From JAXDMU01 sp963762435 (GTDB lineage: Bacteria > Pseudomonadota > Alphaproteobacteria > ATCC43930 > CGMCC-115725): a stretch of 64,000 bases of DNA. The position numbers and the translations under genes are program-made. The DNA is taken from positions 1 to 64,000 of the forward strand of contig CAVXLN010000005.1 in NCBI GenBank assembly GCA_963762435.1, in the 5' to 3' direction. Under the pieces are notes generated by a model. That model was not told where the DNA came from. It did no database searches and saw only the letters and a list, made by a program, of their open reading frames with translations. Shown here one piece after another: positions 10,583 through 20,324 of the stretch. Positions within the stretch are counted from its first letter, which is position 1, and each line of letters begins with the position of its first letter.

Positions 10583-12493
10583 ATGAATCCAGCCCGTAAA
10601 TCATCCTCGAGCCGCAGCTCCCAGGAGAAGGAAGCCGCGCCCCTTTCGCTCGATTATGCTCATCTCGGCCGGCTCTGCCTCAAGTACTGGCCCTGGCTGG
10701 TGGGCGGCGTGGTCCTCGGGGCGGCTTCCGGTTACCTCTACGCGATGTCGCAGGTCCCCATCTACGCGGCCCAATCGAGCATTGTCGTGAATAGCAAGAC
10801 CAGCAGCGCCACCGGTGACATCAGCCCGCAGGACGGCATCAGCGACGACATGATCAAAACGTACGAGCAACTCCTCCAGACCAAGGACCTCGCGCAGCGG
10901 GTGGTCAACAGCCAGCACCTGGAGTCCAATCCCAGCTTTATCCCCGCGGGCGCCGCTGGCCCCATTTCCCCGGATACGGCAACGGGAATGCTGGCCGGCA
11001 GCATGAACATCCGCATCCGGCCGCTGACCCGGCTGATCGATATTTCGGTGGAACACCGCGATCCGCACATGGCGCAAATGCTCGCCAATCAGTTGGCGCA
11101 TGAAGCCGTGGCCCAATATCTCGATCAGCACGCCGGCAGCGGCACCGTTCTGGCCGACTACCTGCAAAAGGAAGTCGATCAACTCCGGCAGCAGTTGACC
11201 GCCTCGGAGACCGCGCTCAAGGTCTACGAAAACAAGAACAACATTTTGCCGAAGGGCGCGGACGCGCTTGATCCCACCGATCAGCAAATGGCGGATTTAA
11301 ACAAACAGTACAGCGAAGCGCAGGAGCAGGTGACCTTGCTCGAGGAGCGTTACGGCCCGGAACATCCCAAGCTGATTGCCGCCAAGGCGCTGGTCGATGA
11401 ATTGAAGACCCAGTTGAGCAAGGTCCAGGCAACAGCGGCGGACCAGAGCGACGACAGCTCGGAATACTCGTCGCTCAAAAGCACGGTCGATTCTTATCAG
11501 ACGCAATTGACCACCATGCTCAAGGAACTCCACGACGCCCAGGCGAACACGGTGGTGGAAATTGCCCCGATCGCGGTGGCTGAAGAGGCCGCGTACCCTT
11601 GGGCCCCCGTCCGCCCCAATAAGCCGAAGCTGACCGCCATGGGCGGTTTCATCGGGCTGGTCTGCGGAATGGGATTCATTCTGGCCCTCTATTTCATGGA
11701 TAGCTCGATCCGGACGGTGGGGCAGGCCGAAAGTACGCTGAGCCTCCCGGTGATCGCCGCCGTGCCGATTCTCACCGAGACGGAAGGGCGGACGGTGCTC
11801 CCGACCTACTCGGATCCCCATTCCTTCGTGGCGGAATCATTTCGCGGGCTGCGGGCCTCGCTCATTCTTCACGACCGGCAACATCCGCTCAAGACCGTGC
11901 TGGTCGTCAGCGCCATCCCGGGCGAGGGCAAGAGCTTTTGCGCCGCGAACCTCGCGGTGGCGTTCGCCCAGGCCGGGCTGAAGACGCTGCTCGTCGACGC
12001 CGATCTTCGACTGCCGACCGCCCATACCTACTTCAACGTGCCCGAGAGCGAGGCCAAGAGCGGCTTTACCGAGGTGCTTACCGGACGCATGACGCTCGAG
12101 TCGGCGGTCGTTCAATCGAAGATCCCCACACTGAAGCTTTTGCTGACGGTAACCGCGGCCGACGCCCCGGCCGAGCTGCTTTCCGGTATCCGCCTCCCGA
12201 TTCTGCTCGATGAGGCCGCGCAGGCCTATGATCGCGTGGTGATCGACAGCGCGCCGCTCAATGCGGTAAGCGATACCATGCTCATCATGCAGAAGGCGGA
12301 CGCGATCCTGCTCGTCATCCGGGCCGCGCAGACCCCGGCGAGCGAGTGCAAGGCGGCGTTGCAAAAGATTGCCAGCAGCAACATGAAACCATTGGGCCTG
12401 ATTCTGAATTATCTGGCTGCCCATACTCTTAAATCCTATGCTTACGGCTATTCCTACGGACAAAAACCACCCAAAGACAAAAATGCAAAGTAG
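10583..12493 (+). CDS. Wzz/BY-kinase: exopolysaccharide chain-length regulator with tyrosine kinase domain
   Basis: About 636-residue inner-membrane co-polymerase that sets polymer length and phosphorylates itself on tyrosine. N-terminal membrane helix (YWPWLVGGVVLGAASGYLY), then the periplasmic Wzz region with coiled-coil stretches (about residues 200-300), a second helix (GLVCGMGFILALYFM), and a cytoplasmic BY-kinase domain. Kinase motifs: Walker A in SAIPGEGKSF at about 443-452, Walker A' LLVDADLRLP, Walker B-like VVIDSAPL. The C-terminus carries the tyrosine cluster YAYGYSYG. ATG at 10583 was chosen over an in-frame TTG at 10574. Its 3' end overlaps the start of the next gene by 11 bases, so the two are co-transcribed. 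Confidence 0.9.
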   Translation: MNPARKSSSSRSSQEKEAAPLSLDYAHLGRLCLKYWPWLVGGVVLGAASGYLYAMSQVPIYAAQSSIVVNSKTSSATGDISPQDGISDDMIKTYEQLLQTKDLAQRVVNSQHLESNPSFIPAGAAGPISPDTATGMLAGSMNIRIRPLTRLIDISVEHRDPHMAQMLANQLAHEAVAQYLDQHAGSGTVLADYLQKEVDQLRQQLTASETALKVYENKNNILPKGADALDPTDQQMADLNKQYSEAQEQVTLLEERYGPEHPKLIAAKALVDELKTQLSKVQATAADQSDDSSEYSSLKSTVDSYQTQLTTMLKELHDAQANTVVEIAPIAVAEEAAYPWAPVRPNKPKLTAMGGFIGLVCGMGFILALYFMDSSIRTVGQAESTLSLPVIAAVPILTETEGRTVLPTYSDPHSFVAESFRGLRASLILHDRQHPLKTVLVVSAIPGEGKSFCAANLAVAFAQAGLKTLLVDADLRLPTAHTYFNVPESEAKSGFTEVLTGRMTLESAVVQSKIPTLKLLLTVTAADAPAELLSGIRLPILLDEAAQAYDRVVIDSAPLNAVSDTMLIMQKADAILLVIRAAQTPASECKAALQKIASSNMKPLGLILNYLAAHTLKSYAYGYSYGQKPPKDKNAK

Positions 12494-13136
12494 ACCCCAA
12501 TTCTCCGGCTGGTTGACTTACCCCTATCGGATTCTGGCCCTCGTGGCCGCGATGCTCGCCGGCGGGATGGGCTTGGGCGCGGCGCAGACCGGCGCAAGCA
12601 TGGGGGGCAGCGATGTGATGGCGAGCACGGTCTCGAGCACCTACACGCTTTGCCCCTACGACGTCATCGACGTGTCGGTCTACAATGAGGAAGACCTCCA
12701 TACCCGAACGCGTCTCGGTTCCGATGGCACCGTCCTGCTGCCCCTGATCGGGACGGTCAATCTTGGCGGCAAAACCGTGGTGGAAGCCAACGACCTGATC
12801 CGCGATAAATACGCCCAGGGTTTTGTGAAGGATCCGCACGTCCTCCTCACCGTGCTGGAGTATCGGAAGAGCACCTTCTCGATTTTGGGTCAGGTCATGA
12901 AGCCCGGCATCTATGAAATTCCCGAAGGCACGCACATGAGCATCGTCGATGCCATTCTCATGGCCGGCGGATTCACCCGGCTCGCCGCGCAGAACGGCGT
13001 GAAGGTCAAGCGCATGGTCAAGGGCAAGGCGGTCGTCTTCAAAGTCAAGGCGGGTGCGATGGCTGATTCGTCCGACGTGGCCCCGTTCGAGGTCCTGCCC
13101 GGCGACGTGATCAAGGTCAACGAGAGCTGGTGGTAA
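12483..13136 (+). CDS. Polysaccharide export protein (Wza/Poly_export family)
   Basis: About 217 residues. A hydrophobic N-terminus (ILALVAAMLAGGMGLGAAQ) serves as signal sequence. Then a Poly_export domain (YDVIDVSVYNEEDL, GTVLLPLIGTVNLGGKTV) and a single SLBB-type domain (FSILGQVMKPGIYEIPEGT, AILMAGGFTRLAAQNGVKV), ending EVLPGDVIKVNESWW. No lipobox Cys is evident in the signal region, and the protein is shorter than E. coli Wza, so it may lack the outer-membrane-spanning helix and rely on the beta-barrel protein encoded upstream. ATG at 12483 overlaps the BY-kinase stop. The 3' end overlaps the convergent ligase gene by 20 bases. Confidence 0.88.
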   Translation: MQSRPQFSGWLTYPYRILALVAAMLAGGMGLGAAQTGASMGGSDVMASTVSSTYTLCPYDVIDVSVYNEEDLHTRTRLGSDGTVLLPLIGTVNLGGKTVVEANDLIRDKYAQGFVKDPHVLLTVLEYRKSTFSILGQVMKPGIYEIPEGTHMSIVDAILMAGGFTRLAAQNGVKVKRMVKGKAVVFKVKAGAMADSSDVAPFEVLPGDVIKVNESWW

Positions 13137-14535
13137 CCGCTTCTTCCTCCTCGGCTTCGTCCATCGGGACGGGCAGGCGATAGCGCAGGCGCGGCTCCTC
13201 CCGCGGTCTCGTCAGCAGCAGTGGCGAGACCCAGCAAAGCGCCAGCAGCACGAAAAAGAAGAGCCGGATGGAGGCGATCTGGAGCGGGAAGTCGATCAGC
13301 GATTCCGCCAGTGTCCCGAGGACGCCGAGGATCGCGGCCAGGATCAAATGCCGCTCGGTCTTGCTTGTGAAGAGCACCTTCTGCCAGTAGCACTTGAAGG
13401 CCCGGTAAAGCCCGCCGCCGACCAGCAGGGTCCAGAAAAAAGCGCCTAACCATCCCCATTCCAGGGTCGTTTGGAGATAATCCTCGTGGGCGTATTCGCG
13501 CAACCCGATCGTAATGTTTCCGAGCGGACTCGTCTGGTAGGGGAACGCGAGTTGGAACAGGCCGGGGCCGAACCCAACCCAGCCAACATCGGGCAAGGCG
13601 TTGATGTACTGCCGGTAGGCCTCCACCCGTCCGCCGAACGACTCCGAGACCTCCGTCGAATTGGTCATGCGCTGAAACGCGGTCTCTTGCAAAAAGTGGG
13701 ATGAAACGACGAGGCCGACCGCGATGAGCACCAGCACTCCGGCCACGACGAAACCGAGCGTCCTTTGCTTCAGGCGCATCAAGCGGCTGAGAAACGGCCA
13801 CGGCAGGATGAGCAGGCCAACGACCAGCGCGGCCTTCGAGGCATTGAGAAAGAGGGCGGTGCCGCAAGCCACGGAGAAGATCGTCCAGGCGATTTTCCGC
13901 GTGGTGCTTTTGATCGGCGTGTAGGCGCGGCGGGTGAAGACGAGGATCAGCGGCCAGACGAGATTGAGAAACGCACCCGCATTGCCCTGGTAGCGGTAGA
14001 GGGCAAAGTCGTTCCAGTAAATATCGAGCGGATTCCAGAAGTAGCGCATCAGCGGCTCCCCCGCGATCTTGAGCACGTCGCCGAAGATGCAGATCAGCGC
14101 GCCGGACAGCGCGGCGGCGAAGAGGATGAACCTCCGCAACGTCTGGTGGCCGAAGAGGCCGCAGAGCACCACGAAAGAGCCAAGCGTAAAACTCGTCAGC
14201 ACCATCGAGTTGAAGGAAAGCTTGTGGATATTATCCAACGTCGTATCGACGAGGCCGCCGTTGGACGAGACGAGGTTGGGAAAGACCGGGTTCCACGTCA
14301 GCCACCAACCCTGGGCGAGCAGCGCGACGATGCAGAAGAGCGCGAGCTTGGGTACGAAGGGCCAGCGCTGCTCAGCCATAAAACTGATGACCCCGGTGGC
14401 CATGAATGCGCTCAAAAGCCAGTAGAGCGGCGGTAGCATTTCCGGGCGCGTGCAACCGTAGGCCAGCGGGGCGTAAAACAATGCCACCGCAAAGATAAAG
14501 GCGCTGACCCAGGCAACGCGGGAGGGATTGTTCAT
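13117..14535 (-). CDS. O-antigen ligase/polymerase-like membrane protein (Wzy_C)
   Basis: 472 residues with about ten to twelve hydrophobic segments (for example VAWVSAFIFAVALFYAPLAY, LYWLLSAFMATGVISFMA). A large loop, YAHEDYLQTTLEWGWLGAFF, carries the HEDYLQ-type motif seen in O-antigen ligases and Wzy-like polymerases, preceded by GFGPGLFQLAFP. Expected to polymerise or transfer glycan repeat units on the periplasmic side. The C-terminus is charged (EEPRLRYRLP, DEAEEEEA). It is transcribed against its exopolysaccharide neighbours and overlaps the end of the export gene by 20 bases. A second ligase-like protein is encoded at 17166. Confidence 0.85.
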   Translation of the reverse strand: MNNPSRVAWVSAFIFAVALFYAPLAYGCTRPEMLPPLYWLLSAFMATGVISFMAEQRWPFVPKLALFCIVALLAQGWWLTWNPVFPNLVSSNGGLVDTTLDNIHKLSFNSMVLTSFTLGSFVVLCGLFGHQTLRRFILFAAALSGALICIFGDVLKIAGEPLMRYFWNPLDIYWNDFALYRYQGNAGAFLNLVWPLILVFTRRAYTPIKSTTRKIAWTIFSVACGTALFLNASKAALVVGLLILPWPFLSRLMRLKQRTLGFVVAGVLVLIAVGLVVSSHFLQETAFQRMTNSTEVSESFGGRVEAYRQYINALPDVGWVGFGPGLFQLAFPYQTSPLGNITIGLREYAHEDYLQTTLEWGWLGAFFWTLLVGGGLYRAFKCYWQKVLFTSKTERHLILAAILGVLGTLAESLIDFPLQIASIRLFFFVLLALCWVSPLLLTRPREEPRLRYRLPVPMDEAEEEEAVTTSSR

Positions 14536-14721
14536 GTGATTCGAATGGGCCAGTCGTTATTTATGGGCGCGCTTCCGTAATTCACATTGCTTAGATAAAC
14601 ACATTTATCGAACGGGCAGCAAGCGGAACCACTTCGCCCGATTCATTTTCCATTGAATTGAAAAAAGGGATGTGCAGGCTGAAGTTATGATCAATGCGAG
14701 GGCCGCCTCGGTCTTAACGTC

Positions 14722-15876
14722 TTGAAAATACTTTTCGTCTGCAGTTGCCTTGAGCCCGGCGTGGACGGCGTGGGTGACTACACCCGGCTTTTGGCGGCGA
14801 GTCTTACCGTGGGCGGGGTCCACTGCGCCCTCCTCTCGATGGCCGACCACCACGTCCGCAAACCGACGAACGGCGACTTTGGCGATGTTTCCGGGGCGAT
14901 TCCCTACCTCCGGCTCCCGGCGCGGGATACGTGGCCGGTGCGGCTTCGGCGGGCGATGAGCTATTGCCAGGATTTCGGCCCCGATTGGGTAAGCTGGCAG
15001 ATCGTGCTCTACGGTTTCGATCCGCGAGGATTGAGCATAGGCCTGGGGCGCCGGCTGCGGGAAGTCTCGGGCCACTACAAGACCCATATCATGTTCCACG
15101 AGATATGGATAGGCGAACCGGATCAGTCGCCGTTGAGGCACAAAATCGTGGGCAAAGTGCAGAAGCGGATCATCCGCGATTTGATCAAGAAACTGCGGCC
15201 CCGGGTCGTTCACACGCACACGCCGCTCTACCAGTATCTTTTGGGCCGGATCGGTTGCCGGGCGAAAATCCTGCCCCTCTTCGGGAATATCCCGCTGGCC
15301 TACCGCTTCCGGTCGGATTGGCTGAAGGAAAAATGGCCAGAAGGCGGGTTGCAGGCCCGGAGTTCCAACCGGGCGAAATGGTGGGTCTTCGTCCTGTTCG
15401 GCAGCATCCATCCGGAATGGGATGCGGAAGACTTCCGCGTCAGGGCGATGGAAGCCGCGCGGCGGCCAGGGAAGAAGTGCCTCCTGATTTCAATTGGCCG
15501 TCCGGGCGGAACGGGCGAGCGGGTCCTGCGGGCGCTACGCCAGCACGAGGGCAATACGTGGGTCGTGCTCAGCCTCGGGCCGCAGTCGGAGGAGGACATA
15601 TCGCAGTGTCTGCTCTCGGCCGATTTCGGAGTGTCGACCGTGCCGCCTGAAAACATCTTCAAAAGCGGGACCGCCGCGGCGATGACGGAGCACGGGCTTC
15701 CGATCATCGTGAGCCGGCCGTCGGCACGTTATCGCCATTGTCCGGAAGAAGTCCTGCTCGAGGGCATGCCCAATGTCGTCCGCCATTTCGACCTGGCCGG
15801 AATCAAGCGGTTCGAGCCGCAGAGTCTGCTGGCCACGGTCGCGGGACAATTCCTCGAGGATCTGGTGAAGTCCTGA
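14722..15876 (+). CDS. Glycosyltransferase, GT-B fold (family 4-like)
   Basis: 384 residues beginning MKILFVCSCLEPGVDGVGDY from a TTG codon at 14722. The N-terminus has the Gly-rich loop of GT-B donors-side-first enzymes, and the C-terminal half holds VSTVPPENIFKSGTAAAMTEHGLPII, a nucleotide-sugar-binding-like region with reduced similarity to the usual E-x7-E pattern. Also FHEIWIGEP, HTHTPLYQYLL and FVLFGSIHPEWDAEDF. Belongs to the exopolysaccharide locus and is divergent from the ligase at 14535 with 186 bases between them, a plausible shared promoter region. The sugar it transfers cannot be told from sequence. Confidence 0.8.
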   Translation: MKILFVCSCLEPGVDGVGDYTRLLAASLTVGGVHCALLSMADHHVRKPTNGDFGDVSGAIPYLRLPARDTWPVRLRRAMSYCQDFGPDWVSWQIVLYGFDPRGLSIGLGRRLREVSGHYKTHIMFHEIWIGEPDQSPLRHKIVGKVQKRIIRDLIKKLRPRVVHTHTPLYQYLLGRIGCRAKILPLFGNIPLAYRFRSDWLKEKWPEGGLQARSSNRAKWWVFVLFGSIHPEWDAEDFRVRAMEAARRPGKKCLLISIGRPGGTGERVLRALRQHEGNTWVVLSLGPQSEEDISQCLLSADFGVSTVPPENIFKSGTAAAMTEHGLPIIVSRPSARYRHCPEEVLLEGMPNVVRHFDLAGIKRFEPQSLLATVAGQFLEDLVKS

Positions 15877-15886
15877 CCTCGCGCGT

Positions 15887-17173
15887 ATGGAGCCTGAACA
15901 AATGACCGTTGACTTGGTTCATCCCACGGGAAACCAGTTCGTGCGGCATTTGCTGGCGGGACTGGAGGCATCGGGCCGGCTCGGCACCTATCACACGACG
16001 CTCGGCTTTCCCGCGTCGACCTGGACACGCCATTTACCGAATCCGATCCGCGCCGAATGCGTGCGCCGGACTTACCCGCTGCCGCCGGACAAGCTGCGGG
16101 CTCGGCCGTTGCGGGAGATCGCGCGGCTGGCCGGGCAGAAATTGCGCTGGTCATCATTGATCCGGCACGAGGTCGGCTGGGCCAGCGTCGACCAAGTCTA
16201 CCAGGACCTCGATCGGGCCGTGGCGCGGGACATCGATTTCCGCGGCCTGGGGTCGGCGGTGAGGGGCGTCTACGGTTACGAGGACGGCTGCCTGGAGACA
16301 TTCCGCGCGGCGAGGAAGAAGGGGCTCAAGTGCTTCTACGATTTGCCGATAGCCTACTGGGAGACCGTGCGCAAGCTGCTCGAGGAGGAGCGCGAGCGGT
16401 TGCCGGAATGGGAGCCGACCTTGGTCGGGACACGGGACTCGCGCGAAAAGCTGTTACGGAAAACGGAAGAGCTCGACCTGGCGGATGTGGTGATCTGCCC
16501 GAGCCTGTTCGTGCTCGATTCATTGCCCGCATCGGTGCGGACGGAGAAACATTGCCTGGTCGCGGTTTTCGGGTCGCCGCCGCGCAGCCCGGACGCGGCG
16601 CAGAGGGCCTCGAAATCGGAGAAGTTGCGCGTGCTTTTCGCCGGCTCGCTGACCCAGCGAAAAGGATTGGCGGATGTTTTTACTGCGATGAAGTTGCTAA
16701 AGAGGCATGATGTGGAACTGATAGTGATGGGCAGCCCGATCGCGCCCATGGAATTTTATCGCAGCCAATACCGAGATTTCACCTACATGAGCACCCGGCC
16801 TCATCACGAAGTCCTCAAGCTGATGCAAAGCTGCGACGTCCTCGTGCTGCCATCCATTGTGGAGGGACGCGCGCTGGTGCAGCAGGAGGCGCTCGCCAAC
16901 GGCCTGCCGCTGATCGTGACGAAAAACACGGGCGGCGAGGACCTGATCGTGCCGGGCGAGACCGGGTTCCTCGTGCCGATCCGCAGCCCCGAGGCCATCG
17001 CGGAGAAAATCGCCTGGCTGGCGGACCATCGCGAGCGCCTGCCCGACATGCGCCACGCCGCCATCCGGCAGGCCGACGAATATCCGTGGCAACGCTACAC
17101 CGACCGCATCGAGGCGGCCATCGCGTCCTCGCTGACCGGTGTTGCACAACCAGGGGGCCTGCGCCATGCGTAA
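15887..17173 (+). CDS. Glycosyltransferase family 4
   Basis: 428 residues from ATG 15887; an in-frame ATG at 15902 (MTVDLVHPTGNQFV) is an equally good start. The C-terminal half is a clear GT4 domain: LRVLFAGSLTQRKGLADVF, RPHHEVLKLMQSCDVLVLPS, IVEGRALVQQEALANGLPLI with the two conserved Glu residues, then NTGGEDLIVPGETGFLVPI. Eleven bases after the preceding glycosyltransferase and overlapping the next gene by eight bases, so part of one transcription unit. Substrate unknown. Confidence 0.9.
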   Translation: MEPEQMTVDLVHPTGNQFVRHLLAGLEASGRLGTYHTTLGFPASTWTRHLPNPIRAECVRRTYPLPPDKLRARPLREIARLAGQKLRWSSLIRHEVGWASVDQVYQDLDRAVARDIDFRGLGSAVRGVYGYEDGCLETFRAARKKGLKCFYDLPIAYWETVRKLLEEERERLPEWEPTLVGTRDSREKLLRKTEELDLADVVICPSLFVLDSLPASVRTEKHCLVAVFGSPPRSPDAAQRASKSEKLRVLFAGSLTQRKGLADVFTAMKLLKRHDVELIVMGSPIAPMEFYRSQYRDFTYMSTRPHHEVLKLMQSCDVLVLPSIVEGRALVQQEALANGLPLIVTKNTGGEDLIVPGETGFLVPIRSPEAIAEKIAWLADHRERLPDMRHAAIRQADEYPWQRYTDRIEAAIASSLTGVAQPGGLRHA

Positions 17174-18495
17174 TCTGCGTATCCTGATTTGGGTTTACCT
17201 GCTGCTTCTGGTCTTTGAGGGCGCGTTGCGAAAATGGATTGTGCCGCAGTTGGATGCGCCTCTGCTAATCATCCGCGATCCACTGGTTGTCCTGATTTAT
17301 CTCGAGGCACTCCGGCTTCGGATCTCCTTCAGGAATGCCTTCTTCATCCCAAACCTCGTGCTGGCGGCGTTGACGACGCTTTTCACCCTGCTCTTTGGAC
17401 TCGCCAACCCGCTGATCGTTTTTTACGGGGTCCATGCCGATTATCTTCAGATTCCCCTGATCTTTCTCATGCCGCAGATTCTTAACCGCGACGACGTCAT
17501 CGCCATGGGGAAGTTCATGCTTTACGCCTCGATTCCCATGGCGGCGCTGGTCATTTTCCAATTCCGGTCGGATCCGGACAGCCTGGTGAACAAAGGTGCC
17601 CTGCATACGTGGTACGGGACGGTGCGGCCGTCGGGAACATTCAGCTACATCGCCGGCTTGGTCAGTTACTACGCGATGGTGGCCTCTTACCTTTTTTATG
17701 GCTACCTCGAGCCCCGCGTCTACAAGATCTGGCTGGTCGCCGCGACCACGTGCGCTCTCTTGTTGGTCATGGCCTGCTCGGGGAGCAGGAGTTGCATTGT
17801 CTCCGTCGGCATCGTAATCGGCGTGGCAATTCTTTGCGTCGTGGTGCGAGGAAAAGGCGGTGCGGGCATTACGATCGCCGCCGTGTTGATCGCCCTTTCC
17901 ATCCCGGTCCTTTCGACCTCAAAGGTGTTCACCGACGGCGCCGATCAATTGACGCGTCGGTTTGAGGATGCGGCGGCCAATGGCGAGGACACGAAGGGCT
18001 TTGTGGATCGCTACGCGAATACCATGGTCGGGCCGCTGGCCGCCGCCGGCTCCGCACCGATGTTCGGCAATGGCCTCGGTTCGGGAACCAATGCGGCCTC
18101 CGGTCTGCTGCGGGGTGACCGCGAGTTTATCGGGTCCGAGGACGAGTGGGGCCGCCTCTTTTTTGAGTGCGGCCCGATTTTCGGCCTGCTTTTGATCATC
18201 TTTCGCGTGGCGCTGACCCTGGCCATTGCGAAGTTCGCGTATGATGCGTTTTGCGAGGACAACATCCTACCCGTTCTCATCTATTCCTCCTGCGGTCTCC
18301 TGGTCCTCAATGGCCAATGGGGCGTGCCCACGACGCTCGGCTTCGCGATTTTTGGTTCGGGGCTGACGCTGGCCGCCTGTGTCGTTCCCCACGACGAAGA
18401 CGACTACCACGACGAAGAGCACGAAGATCACGACGGCGACGGAATCGGACCATTCAGCGGAGGTCGACCCGGTGGCCCGCAATTCGCCCTCATGA
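17166..18495 (+). CDS. Second O-antigen ligase/polymerase-like membrane protein (3' end uncertain)
   Basis: Polytopic membrane protein of about 440 residues starting MRNLRILIWVYLLLLVFEGALR; the phrase LRKWIVPQLDAPLLIIRDP is typical of a family of Wzy-like exopolysaccharide polymerases. It has about ten hydrophobic segments and a conserved loop SEDEWGRLFFECGPIFGLL. After the last membrane segment the reading frame runs on without a stop into the next glycosyltransferase. In the alternative frame a TGA at 18493-18495 overlaps that gene's ATG, the usual coupling arrangement. I therefore infer one indel between about 18382 and 18490 and place the stop at 18495. The tail reads acidic/His-rich in one frame and Thr/Lys-rich in the other. 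Confidence 0.72.
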
Positions 18496-19659
18496 GCGCG
18501 TCGCCGGGGTCGGAAAAACCCGTCATCGTCCTGCTCGGAAATTATCCGGTCGATCGGCAGGAAAGCATGTTGCGATTCCGGAACCTGGTCCAGGCGCGGC
18601 TGGAGGCGGGCGGATTATGCCACCGAGTCGATTTTTCCGCGGGGCTGCGTCGGCACGGTGAAAAAGGGGCCGCTGGCGAAGTGGCTGGGCTACGTCGACA
18701 AATACATCCTGTTTCCCGGCGGATTGCCGGGGCAGTTGGCGGCGATCAAAAGGAAATATCCGGGCCGAAAAATCGTCGTTCACATTTGCGATCATTCCAA
18801 CGCGGTTTACGCCGGGCTGGCCCGGAAACAGTATCCTGTCCTCGTGAGCTGCCACGATCTGCTCGCCGTGCGCGGCGCGCTGGGCGAGGACACGGATTGT
18901 CCCGCCAGCGGATTCGGCAAGCGCCTCCAGTCGGCGATTCTGCGCGGGCTGGGGCGGGCGAGCTACGTCGCGTGCATCTCCCGCGCCACGCAGGGGGATC
19001 TGATTCGCCTGCTCGGGCCGGAGATGGCCGGGCGTTCGGAAGTCGTTCCACTCGCGCTAAATTATCCCTATCGCGCGCTTTCCCGCGAAGAAGCGCTGGC
19101 GCAATTCTCGCGCGCGGGAATTGACTTGCCTTTCCACGGTTACGTCCTCCATGTCGGCTCGGGGCTGCGGCGGAAAAATCGCGAAGCGCTGCTGCAGTCG
19201 GTGGCGCGAAATCAGGGAAACCTGGCCAGGACTAGATCGTTTTCGCCGGGGAGCCGCTCTCGGCGGCGGAGCGCGCGCTGGCCGGATCGCTCGGCGTGGG
19301 AGATCGCGTGCGGGAGATTTTCCGGCCCGATAACGAGACGCTGCTAGCGCTTTATGCCGCCGCGCATGCGCTGATCTTCATGTCGCGCTTCGAGGGCTTC
19401 GGCTGGCCCATCCTGGAGGCGCAAACGTCGGGTTGCCCGGTCATTTGCAGCAATCGGACCTCGGTGCCGGAAGTCGCGGGGGAGGGGGCCATGATCCATG
19501 AACCGGACGACTACGCCGGGATCGCCGGGGACATCCAGCGCTTGCAAGTCGCCGGGTTGCGCGGGCCGCTGATCGCAGGCGGGCTTCAAAAATGCTCGGA
19601 ATTATTCGAACGAGCGGATGATGGGCGCGTACGAGGACATTTATCGCCGTATTGAATGA
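18492..19659 (+). CDS. Glycosyltransferase family 4 (frameshifted)
   Basis: Starts MSASPGSEKPVIVLLGNYPV, with DRQESMLRFRNLVQ, a pattern seen in GT4 enzymes of exopolysaccharide loci. After frame repair: IVVHICDHSNAVYAGLA, VSCHDLLAVRGALGED, ACISRATQGDLIRLLG, YVLHVGSGLRRKNREALL, RVREIFRPDNETLLALY, ALIFMSRFEGFGWPILEAQ (GT4 nucleotide-sugar site with the conserved Glu), and SGCPVICSNRTSVPEVAGEG. Frames change near 18615 (GGY|ATES), 19230 (before IVFAGEPLSAAE) and 19613. The last change restores the tail MMGAYEDIYRRIE and a TGA at 19657-19659 that overlaps the ATG of the acyltransferase gene. The indels are probably sequencing errors, since the domain is otherwise complete. Confidence 0.82.
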
Positions 19660-20321
19660 AACACTTTCTCTCGCTTTTGATCATCCTCCTGCCCTGGCCG
19701 ATCCCGCGAGCGATCCTGCGTAGTTTTTTCGGCTACGAGATTGCGGCTACGAGCCGGATCGGGCTGTCATGGATTTGCCCGAAGAAGCTCGTGATGAAAG
19801 ACGGCGCTCGGATCGGCCATCTGACGGTCTGCAAAGGCATCGATTTGCTTCAGATCAGTGAGGAGTCTTCCATCGGCAACCTCAACTGGATCACCGGCTA
19901 TCCTTCCGACCTGCCGGACCATTTCGAGCACCAGAAGGATCGCCGGCCCGAATTGATTCTCGGCCGCCATTCCGCGATCACGAATCGCCATCTGGTCGAT
20001 TGCACGGCTAGCATTCATATCGGGGCATTCGCGACCTTCGCGGGGTTTGCCAGCCAGTTGCTCACCCACAGCATCAACCTCCAGACCAACCGGCAGGAGG
20101 CGTATCCGATCACTATCGGCGACTACTGCTTTGTCGGCACCAATTGCGTTCTGCTGGGTGGTAGCGCTTTGCCGGATTACTCCGTCCTTGGGGCGAAGTC
20201 GCTGCTCAATCGCGCACAGACGGAGCGCTATTTTCTCTACGGCGGCGTTCCCGCGAAACCAATCAAGGCCCTACCCGAAACGCAGCTCTACTTTAAACGT
20301 AAAACCGGCTTTGTTTACTAG
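19656..20321 (+). CDS. Left-handed beta-helix (hexapeptide) acyltransferase
   Basis: 221 residues, ATG overlapping the upstream TGA. Hydrophobic N-terminus (FLSLLIILLPWPIP), then hexapeptide-type turns: GARIGHLTVCKGID, SIHIGAFATFAGFASQLLTHS, YPITIGDYCFVGTNCVLLGG, SALPDYSVLGAKSLLN, and the closing YGGVPAKPIKALP typical of the WbbJ/CatB-like O-acetyltransferases. Expected to acetylate a sugar of the exopolysaccharide. It belongs to the same run of genes as the glycosyltransferases. Confidence 0.85.
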   Translation: MKHFLSLLIILLPWPIPRAILRSFFGYEIAATSRIGLSWICPKKLVMKDGARIGHLTVCKGIDLLQISEESSIGNLNWITGYPSDLPDHFEHQKDRRPELILGRHSAITNRHLVDCTASIHIGAFATFAGFASQLLTHSINLQTNRQEAYPITIGDYCFVGTNCVLLGGSALPDYSVLGAKSLLNRAQTERYFLYGGVPAKPIKALPETQLYFKRKTGFVY

Positions 20322-20324
20322 CAC

